This document shows positions 1-4,689 of a stretch of DNA of 7,465 nucleotides, in pieces. The stretch spans positions 1 through 7,465 of the forward strand of contig CAZDDI010000108.1 in assembly GCA_964504195.1 (NCBI GenBank), written 5' to 3'. Source of the DNA: CAZDDI01 sp964504195. GTDB taxonomy: Bacteria > Chloroflexota > Anaerolineae > B4-G1 > SLSP01. Under the pieces are notes generated by a model. It was not told the DNA's origin and made no database searches. It saw nothing but the letters and a program-made list of their open reading frames with translations. The translations under genes and the position numbers were made by a program. Within the stretch, counting starts at the first letter, position 1; every line of letters begins with the position of its first letter.

Positions 1-153
1 GCATTTGAAAGAGCGGTTATTGCAAACGCTTTTATTTCCGGGTTATTTTCTTAATTTTCATAAGGCCGGGGATAAAAGGTTTGGAATAGCGCCAAAATCC
101 CCCGCGTCGGATGCATGCTTTATTGGCGCGCCTTGACTGACAAGAACTTATAT
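1..153. other. Non-coding stretch downstream of the methyltransferase gene
   Basis: AT-rich DNA with no supported gene. It holds a 7-base inverted repeat, GCGCCAA at 89-95 and TTGGCGC at 123-129, with a 27-base loop containing ATGCATGC. No T-tract follows on either strand, so it does not look like an intrinsic terminator. Read on the minus strand, the part at about 105-127 weakly resembles the first half of the attC site found at 810-932 (CATG followed by CCGAC). No second half is visible before the window ends. Confidence 0.4.
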
Positions 154-774
154 TTATACTACTATTTTTACTCCAACGGTTATTAACTTATAGTACAAAT
201 ATGTTTTTTGCTCAATTTGCTCGAACTCGGCTTTTTGAAACAGTTGATACATCTGACCTTTGGTAAACAGATTTATCCCTTTTTCATTGAATAAAATACC
301 AAGTACTTCACAGATGGCTTTTCTTAGAAACCCATTTGTGAAGGGGTCGAGGATGACGAGTTTTCCACCTAATTTTAGTACTCTGAACATTTCTCGCAAA
401 GAGTTATCTGGATTCGGATAATGATGGAAAGATGTTGCGCATGTTACATAATCAAACGTATTATCATCATAGGGCAGGCTATTTGCAGAACCTTGTCGTA
501 GTTCTACTGATTTGCCGAACTTTGCACGGGCTACTTTAACCATTTCTGGCGCAATATCCATACCATGCAGGTTTAAGCCTTTTCCGAGTTGACGTAGTTG
601 TTGCAAAAGGATTCCCGTCCCGCATCCCACATCAAGGATAGATGAACCGTGTTGGGGGTTGAGCGTTTTTAGAACAGCCTTATTAGAAAAATAAAACGGC
701 AAAAATCGTTTCTGGTCGAAGTCTTTTGACCAGGTATTAAATTGCTCAACACTTTGTTTCTCTAAATCATCCAT
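154..774 (-). CDS. Class I SAM-dependent methyltransferase (Methyltransf_11/UbiE-like)
   Basis: A 206-residue soluble enzyme expected to transfer a methyl group from S-adenosylmethionine to an unidentified small acceptor in the cytoplasm. Rossmann-fold motif I, ILDVGCGTG, is at residues 46-54 and binds SAM. The acidic post-I strand, GMDIAPEMV, is at 71-79. Motif II, with LPYDDNTFDYV followed by SFHHYPNP, spans about 100-122, and the LREMFRVLKLGGKLVILDP block lies near 126-144. The length suits a compact Methyltransf_11 protein; the C-terminal substrate part is short and gives no specificity. The ATG start has only a weak GAG-type ribosome binding site. It lies 35 bases past the end of the attC-like site (810-932), as expected for a gene at the head of an integron cassette. 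Base composition is visibly more AT-rich than in the genes beyond 1563. The fold is confident, the substrate unknown. Confidence 0.88.
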   Translation of the reverse strand: MDDLEKQSVEQFNTWSKDFDQKRFLPFYFSNKAVLKTLNPQHGSSILDVGCGTGILLQQLRQLGKGLNLHGMDIAPEMVKVARAKFGKSVELRQGSANSLPYDDNTFDYVTCATSFHHYPNPDNSLREMFRVLKLGGKLVILDPFTNGFLRKAICEVLGILFNEKGINLFTKGQMYQLFQKAEFEQIEQKTYLYYKLITVGVKIVV

Positions 775-809
775 TGTTGTTACTCGTGTGAATATTCTAT
801 ACCGAAAGC

Positions 810-932
810 GCCTAACCCGCGCATCAGCCGCTTACGCGTCGGCACAGCCAATAACATTGTACGCTAACTTGGTTGGTAACACAACTTGGTAAAACCGGGC
901 GGTAGCAAGTCGGCTACATGTACTTGTTAGGC
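810..932 (-). other. attC: Integron attC-like recombination site (59-base-element type)
   Basis: The 123-base segment is bounded by perfectly inverted 7-base core sites, GCCTAAC (810-816) and GTTAGGC (926-932), which fit the R''/R' consensus RYYYAAC/GTTRRRY. Inside, CAT (822-824) pairs with 918-920. AGCCG (826-830) pairs with CGGCT (911-915), and CTT (831-833) pairs with AAG (907-909). T910 is left unpaired, and C825 faces two bases (916-917). Such L-like boxes with extrahelical bases are typical of attC sites recognised as folded single strands. The 73-base centre is variable and carries a direct repeat AACTTGGT (866-873, 883-890). Its place, 38 bases after the GNAT stop and 35 bases before the methyltransferase start, sets the orientation: cassettes read leftward on the minus strand. 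The calls are from reading by eye; no covariance-model score was available. Confidence 0.75.
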
Positions 933-1554
933 CACCTTTTTTCTTTTGCGCGGTACTTTGCTATTGGCCTTCAACCTTTCTCCTGGCGAATAACCAAATC
1001 ATTACCTCCAATGGTAAAACTCCGCTCCTTCATCATCAGATATTCTGTTACCCCCGCTTTATATAAATCGGGTATCACCCCAACTTGTCGGTAGCCCAAA
1101 CGCTCATACAACCGTTTAGCCTCGGGGTTAAAATCCGCCACCACCAGAAACACTTTCGAGAGTTCCGTAAATACGGCCTCCTCAAAAAAGTCAAGCATTC
1201 TTTTCCCAATACCCAACCCACGAAATACTTCTTTGACGGCGATGATATGCAAGTAGGGAAAACTATGAAACGCGCCTTTTAATATAAACCATATAAAGCC
1301 CAGACATTCGCCCTCCTCATCTATGGCTACAAATATCTCTCCTTTTGTAATTCCTTCGGTCAAGGTAGAACGGGTCTTTTCCTCCGAGGCAAAATATTCT
1401 TGTCCAAGTTTCGATTGGAGAAGGGCTACTTTACAATCTTCTAAATGCCTCATATGGGCTTTTGTGATGATAATCTTCAACGTTCTAATCCCCAATAAGA
1501 GTTATCCTAAAAGGTTCTGTGTACCTAATTTTTCTCCTGCGAGTACCGGCATAA
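816..1554 (-). mobile_element. Putative integron gene cassette (GNAT gene plus its attC)
   Basis: One repeat unit, measured from the recombination point in the GTTATGC core (minus strand, 1549-1555) to that in the GTTAGGC core (810-816), is about 740 bases. It contains a single gene, the GNAT acetyltransferase, in the sense expected for a cassette, followed by an attC-like site. Gene-to-site distances are short, and there is no clear promoter of its own. GNAT enzymes are among the commonest cassette cargo. Boundaries are inferred from the known G/TT cleavage position of integron integrases. Confidence 0.58.
971..1495 (-). CDS. GNAT family N-acetyltransferase
   Basis: A 174-residue acetyl-CoA-dependent acetyltransferase of the GNAT fold. 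Motif A is seen as V87-K-E-V-F-R-G-L-G-I-G97, giving the R-G-L-G-I-G pyrophosphate loop at 92-97 that grips acetyl-CoA, followed by the helix KRMLDFFEEA. Motif B is N123-PEAKRLYERLGYRQVG, typical of RimI-like members. The acceptor, whether protein N-terminus, antibiotic or metabolite, cannot be told. The longest frame begins at a TTG (1495) with AGGA nine bases upstream. A second TTG at 1480 would give MKIIITKAH, which still keeps the first beta strand and has GGGGA in front, so the exact start is open. The first internal ATG (residue 15) would cut into the first strand and is unlikely. The gene is AT-rich relative to the MFS gene beside it and sits between an attC half-site and a full attC-like site, so it is probably a cassette gene. 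Confidence 0.85.
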   Translation of the reverse strand: MGIRTLKIIITKAHMRHLEDCKVALLQSKLGQEYFASEEKTRSTLTEGITKGEIFVAIDEEGECLGFIWFILKGAFHSFPYLHIIAVKEVFRGLGIGKRMLDFFEEAVFTELSKVFLVVADFNPEAKRLYERLGYRQVGVIPDLYKAGVTEYLMMKERSFTIGGNDLVIRQEKG

Positions 1555-1570
1555 CCCGCGCATCACACGC
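1549..1570 (-). other. attC half-site (R'/L' end) at the MFS gene stop codon
   Basis: Bases 1549-1570 match 810-831 of the full attC-like site at 19 of 22 positions, including an unbroken 14-base run TAACCCGCGCATCA. Read on the minus strand this is an L'-spacer-R' end with core GTTATGC, 53 bases upstream of the longest GNAT frame. It overlaps the TGA stop of the MFS gene. I could not find a convincing R'' partner (RYYYAAC on the minus strand) within 150 bases, so it is called a half-site or a remnant. Confidence 0.6.
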
Positions 1571-2816
1571 ACTCGACAGGTTCAGAGTGCATCTGAACCG
1601 TTGCCGTGCGCCCCCGTACAAACCAGACCCACACGAGCGCCACAGATGCCGCATAGGCCAGGATGGTCAAAACAAAAATCGGATTGAACCCATAAGCCAC
1701 CTGAAGCGGCCCGCTGATTGAGGGGCTTAACGCACGTCCAAAATTCCAGATCATGCTATAAAGACTCGCCGCCATCCCACGGGCCTCTTCATCCACTTCT
1801 TCCATCACCATCGTCTGGTAAACAGGGGCCGACAGATTCATCAACGCCATGCGCGCAAAGTAGCCCAAAATCACTAACGGCAGGTAGGGTATAAAACCCA
1901 GAATAATGAGAAAGGGAATCGAAAGCCCTTGTGTGATAACCACCGTGCGCGCTTTACCCCATTTCTCAGCCAGCACTGGCGCGAACAGAAATGCTACCCC
2001 CATCCCCAAAGCTCCAAATCCAAAAAGCTGCCCAATGACGCTGTCTGGCAGATCAAAGCGGCTGCGGAAAAAGATATTCATGAACGGGATCAGCAAGCCT
2101 GCCCCTAACGAAATAATGAGTGAAGGGAGTAGCAAGCGGAAAAGTATGCCCCGATTTTTATCCAGTACGACCGTGGGCTTAGGAGGGCGCGCCCGGCGCG
2201 GTTGTTTCGGAAGCGACAAGAGAGGCAACAGGGCAAGGCCCGACAGCAAACAAGTGATGCCCATGGACCAAGCATAAGCGGTACTAGAAGTTTCAGCCAC
2301 GCCGAAGCGCAGCGCGAAGTAAAGCGGCAACGCCCCACCAACAGCGTTACCGAGGAACGAGGCCCCGGTGCTAATCCCGCTGTTGAAGCTGAACAGATAG
2401 GTGCGCTCCTCCTCCTTGCTGTTTTCCATCAGGAACGGGGCTGCGGTTACGCTGAACAAGCTGTTCCCCAAACCGAGCAAGACCTGGCTCAAGATCAACA
2501 TCACGCGCACAGGGTATACCAGCATCAACAATTGCGCCACTACCATGACACTTCCGCCCAGAATAAACGCCCATTTGCGCCCGATCCGATCACTAATATA
2601 GCCAGCGGACATCGCCGCCACGAGCGCAGTCATCGCAGGGACACTGATGAGCAAGCCTACAAAATCCTCGCGGTAGCCCAGGCTGAGGATGTAGAAGTTG
2701 AAGAAGAGCTGAAAGATACCGTGACCCGTGCCCTGTAATATCGAAACAGTCAAGTAGATCCGCGCTTGCGGTGAGAAACGGTTAAGTTTATCCAGGTAAG
2801 TGTGTAAGCCTGTCAT
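1563..2816 (-). CDS. Major facilitator superfamily (MFS) transporter
   Basis: A 417-residue inner-membrane secondary transporter with about twelve hydrophobic helices in two bundles, separated by a basic cytoplasmic loop at about residues 203-222. MFS motif A, G72-YISDRIGRK-81, follows helix 2, and a weaker counterpart AEKWGKAR (283-290) sits at the same place in the second half. Length is normal for a 12-helix drug/metabolite MFS protein. The substrate cannot be named; efflux is plausible, since nothing suggests a sugar or nitrate carrier. The ATG is preceded by AAGGA with a nine-base spacer and by a probable promoter at 2851-2878. The last codons and the stop overlap an attC half-site, and a nested inverted repeat lies just inside the 3' end, so the C-terminal tail (about residue 401 on) may have been altered by a recombination event. 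The gene is GC-richer than the two genes to its left and is probably chromosomal. Confidence 0.92.
   Translation of the reverse strand: MTGLHTYLDKLNRFSPQARIYLTVSILQGTGHGIFQLFFNFYILSLGYREDFVGLLISVPAMTALVAAMSAGYISDRIGRKWAFILGGSVMVVAQLLMLVYPVRVMLILSQVLLGLGNSLFSVTAAPFLMENSKEEERTYLFSFNSGISTGASFLGNAVGGALPLYFALRFGVAETSSTAYAWSMGITCLLSGLALLPLLSLPKQPRRARPPKPTVVLDKNRGILFRLLLPSLIISLGAGLLIPFMNIFFRSRFDLPDSVIGQLFGFGALGMGVAFLFAPVLAEKWGKARTVVITQGLSIPFLIILGFIPYLPLVILGYFARMALMNLSAPVYQTMVMEEVDEEARGMAASLYSMIWNFGRALSPSISGPLQVAYGFNPIFVLTILAYAASVALVWVWFVRGRTATVQMHSEPVECV
1568..1610. repeat. Nested inverted repeat at the 3' end of the MFS gene
   Basis: GGTTCAGA (1579-1586) and TCTGAACC (1592-1599) form a perfect 8-base stem with a 5-base loop GTGCA. 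Around it CGCAC (1568-1572) can pair with GTGCG (1606-1610). It lies within the last codons of the transporter and touches the attC half-site. No T-tract follows on the minus strand, so it is not a standard intrinsic terminator; it could be what remains of the central stem of a degenerate attC. Confidence 0.6.
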
Positions 2817-2850
2817 TATTGATTATCCTTGCTAATGATTTGCTATGCTA

Positions 2851-2878
2851 ACTATACCGCTAACAGGGCATTTGTCAA
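2851..2878 (-). promoter_or_regulatory. Probable sigma70-type promoter of the MFS gene
   Basis: On the minus strand TTGACA (2878-2873) is followed after 16 bases by TATAGT (2856-2851). Transcription would start near 2843, leaving a leader of about 27 bases that contains the AAGGA ribosome binding site. The -35 box shares bases 2873-2877 with the -35 box of the opposite promoter. Confidence 0.6.
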
Positions 2879-2899
2879 TAGCCGGAGGGAAAGTATAAT
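2872..2899 (+). promoter_or_regulatory. Probable sigma70-type promoter of rtcA, giving a near-leaderless mRNA
   Basis: TTGTCA (2872-2877), a 16-base spacer and a perfect TATAAT (2894-2899). The usual start 7-9 bases downstream falls at 2906-2908, while the rtcA ATG begins at 2908. The only purine-rich motif, GGAGG at 2884-2888, is 19 bases from the ATG and inside the promoter spacer, so it cannot act as a ribosome binding site in this transcript. Confidence 0.65.
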
Positions 2900-2907
2900 C
2901 TTGAACA

Positions 2908-3969
2908 ATGGCAGATAATGAAAGCATATTGACTCTCGATGGGGCTTACGGCGAAGGAGGCGGGCAGATCATCCGTTCGGCGCTGACATTGGCTGCCCTC
3001 ACGGGACGTCCGGTACGTTGGGAACGTATCCGCGCCGGACGTAAGAAACCAGGCCTGCGCCCACAACATCTCACCGCCGTCCGCGCGAGTGCGCGCATCT
3101 GTGCTGCCACACTAACTGGCGATGCACTTGACAGCCAGACGCTGACCTTCACACCGGGAAGCCCGCCGCTTGCTGGCGATTATACGTTCGATGTACGCGA
3201 TGCTGCTGCGGGCGGCTCGGCTGGTGCGGCGACATTGGTTTTGCAAACGTTGCTGCTGCCGCTGGCTCTGGCGCACGGACCTTCGCGTATCACGCTCAAG
3301 GGCGGCACCTTCGTACCGTGGAGTCCGCCCGCACCGTACCTAGAACAAGTCTACCTGCCCATGCTGACGCGTATGGGCGTCGCTGTTGAGTTTGAGCATT
3401 CCCAATGGGGTTTCTATCCTCGCGGTGGCGGTGAACTAGAGGTACATCTACCTGGAAAAGCCCTGGTACTACCACTCACGATACAGGAGCGTGGCGCACT
3501 AATGGAAATCCGTGGCATGGCTTTTGCCGCGCAGTTGCCCTCACATATCCCTCAACGTATGTGCGACCGCGCGCGTGGGCTGTTACAATCCCTGCGGACA
3601 CGGGTAGACATCCAACCATTGCACATTCGCGCAGACAGCCCCGCGGCTGGGCTGTTCCTATTGGCGCGCTACGAGCATAGCCTTGCGGGTTTCTCTGCCT
3701 TGGGCCGCAAGGGCCTGCCGGCGGAGGAGGTAGCTGCGCAAGCAAGTACGGCCCTGCTCGAGCACCATGCCACCGCGGCCACGCTTGATGAATGCCTGGC
3801 GGATCAATTGGCGCTGCCGCTTGCACTTGCAGGTGTTCCCACGCGCATCACCGTCGCCAACGTGACACAGCACTTGCTCACCCAAGCATGGGTCATCAAC
3901 CACTTCCTGCCCGGCACACTCCACATCGAAGGTGTGACGGGACAACCGGGCGCGTTGGTAATCGTTTGA
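2908..3969 (+). CDS. rtcA: RNA 3'-terminal phosphate cyclase RtcA
   Basis: A 353-residue enzyme that uses ATP to convert an RNA 3'-phosphate into a 2',3'-cyclic phosphate through an enzyme-AMP intermediate, acting in RNA repair or processing in the cytoplasm. Family blocks are in order: DGAYGEGGGQIIR (11-23), KPGLRPQHL (47-55), GGTFVPWSPPAPYLEQV (132-148), FYPRGGGELEV (169-179), GRKGLPAEEV (266-275) and DQLALPLALA (299-308). The C-terminal QHLLTQAWVINHFLP holds His322, the expected adenylylated nucleophile (His309 in the E. coli enzyme). Length is close to the usual 340 or so. The start is fixed by the N-terminal block and by a promoter that places the ATG at or next to the 5' end of the mRNA. 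No rtcB ligase, archease or rtcR lies nearby, unlike the enterobacterial operon; the next gene is a nitroreductase 42 bases on. Confidence 0.93.
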   Translation: MADNESILTLDGAYGEGGGQIIRSALTLAALTGRPVRWERIRAGRKKPGLRPQHLTAVRASARICAATLTGDALDSQTLTFTPGSPPLAGDYTFDVRDAAAGGSAGAATLVLQTLLLPLALAHGPSRITLKGGTFVPWSPPAPYLEQVYLPMLTRMGVAVEFEHSQWGFYPRGGGELEVHLPGKALVLPLTIQERGALMEIRGMAFAAQLPSHIPQRMCDRARGLLQSLRTRVDIQPLHIRADSPAAGLFLLARYEHSLAGFSALGRKGLPAEEVAAQASTALLEHHATAATLDECLADQLALPLALAGVPTRITVANVTQHLLTQAWVINHFLPGTLHIEGVTGQPGALVIV

Positions 3970-4011
3970 TTTTGATAAGCACACACAGAATTTAACACAA
4001 GGAGACATACA

Positions 4012-4524
4012 ATGGACTTCATGAACTTGATCGCGCAACGTTACAGCGTGCGGGCTTACCAGCCCGTACCGGTAGAAAATGAAAAGCTACAGCAAATTCT
4101 AGAGGCGGCCCGACTCGCCCCAACGGCAGCCAATCGCCAGCCAGTGCGCGTATTGGTAGTGCATACTGAGGGACGGCAGGAGGAGCTCCAGCGTGTCTAT
4201 AGGCGGGCCTGGTTCACGCAAGCCCCGATTATATTGGCCGTGTGTGGCGTACCTGAAGAATCCTGGACGCGCAAGGATGATAGCAAAGCCTCGTTAGACA
4301 TTGACGCGGCTATCATCATGGATCATATTGTGCTAGCTGCAACAGCGCTGGGACTAGGGACCTGTTGGATTGCGGCCTTCGATCCACAAGCGGCACGGGA
4401 AGTGTTAGAACTACCGGAAAGCGTTCAACCGATTCTCTTCACACCGTTGGGCTATGCGGCGGACGCGCCGGCGCCCAAGAAGCGACGCACGTTAGAAGAG
4501 CTGGTTAAATACGAGCGGTGGTAA
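4012..4524 (+). CDS. Nitroreductase family FMN-dependent oxidoreductase
   Basis: A 170-residue flavoprotein of the nitroreductase superfamily, expected to bind FMN as a homodimer and reduce a nitro, quinone or other electrophilic substrate with NAD(P)H. The FMN phosphate-binding start RYSVRAYQ is at residues 10-17, with Arg10, Ser12 and Arg14. The second FMN segment APTAANRQP is at 36-44, GLGTCWIAAF at 114-123, PLGYAADAPAPKKRR at 145-159, and the C-terminal LEELVKYERW closes the fold. The length is typical of the short subgroup often annotated only as nitroreductase family protein; physiological substrate unknown. AAGGAG (3999-4004) seven bases before the ATG is a strong ribosome binding site, in contrast to rtcA upstream. 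With a 42-base gap and no clear promoter or terminator between them, it is probably cotranscribed with rtcA. Confidence 0.9.
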   Translation: MDFMNLIAQRYSVRAYQPVPVENEKLQQILEAARLAPTAANRQPVRVLVVHTEGRQEELQRVYRRAWFTQAPIILAVCGVPEESWTRKDDSKASLDIDAAIIMDHIVLAATALGLGTCWIAAFDPQAAREVLELPESVQPILFTPLGYAADAPAPKKRRTLEELVKYERW

Positions 4525-4623
4525 ACGACTCCGGTTGCTATGAAGCCAATTCCCGTTAAGGGTATTTATGCCCACGCAAGTACAAAATGACTAGACTGTA
4601 ACGGTTTATCATGTTTTACACTT

Positions 4624-4650
4624 TTGACAGTTTTCTCTACCCGGTATAAA
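4624..4650 (+). promoter_or_regulatory. Probable promoter of the amidohydrolase gene
   Basis: A perfect TTGACA (4624-4629) and TATAAA (4645-4650) are separated by 15 bases, shorter than ideal; TAAACT at 4647 would give 17. Transcription would begin near 4657, about 33 bases before the ATG at 4690. The TTG that opens the longest reading frame is part of this -35 box, so that longer start would lie outside the transcript. Confidence 0.5.
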
Positions 4651-4677
4651 CTCACAGATGATAATCAGTACATCTAC

Positions 4678-4683
4678 AAGGAG
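4678..4683 (+). promoter_or_regulatory. Ribosome binding site that decides the amidohydrolase start
   Basis: AAGGAG six bases ahead of ATG 4690. The in-frame TTG at 4624 has no such site and would add 22 residues unlike the family N-terminus. Confidence 0.8.
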
Positions 4684-4689
4684 CAACCT

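Larger units (their letters stand above)
4525..4689 (+). other. Intergenic region ahead of the amidohydrolase gene
   Basis: 165 bases between the nitroreductase stop and the chosen amidohydrolase start. A short imperfect hairpin around GGGTATTTATGCCC (about 4559-4573) has no T-tract and is not called a terminator. The rest is unremarkable apart from the promoter and ribosome binding site listed separately. Confidence 0.5.

Noticed and set aside
89..129. Inverted repeat GCGCCAA/TTGGCGC as a terminator of the methyltransferase gene
   Set aside because: The stem is only 7 bases, the loop is 27 bases and no U-tract follows on the minus strand.
1600..1605. GGCAAC (minus strand) as the missing R'' core of the 1549-1570 half-site
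   Set aside because: It would give the minimal attC length of 57 bases and keeps the AAC, but it matches the core consensus poorly and the L boxes do not pair convincingly.
1323..1721. Plus-strand reading frame spanning the GNAT/MFS junction
   Set aside because: It crosses the 5' end of one real gene and the 3' end of another in antisense and has no recognisable protein features.
2202..2738. Long plus-strand reading frame (178 codons) opposite the MFS gene
   Set aside because: It is antisense to a clear transporter gene, has a low-complexity Gln/His/Arg-rich translation and no family motif.
4624..4689. N-terminal extension of the amidohydrolase from TTG 4624
   Set aside because: The TTG is part of a TTGACA -35 box, lacks a ribosome binding site, and the added 22 residues do not look like the family N-terminus.
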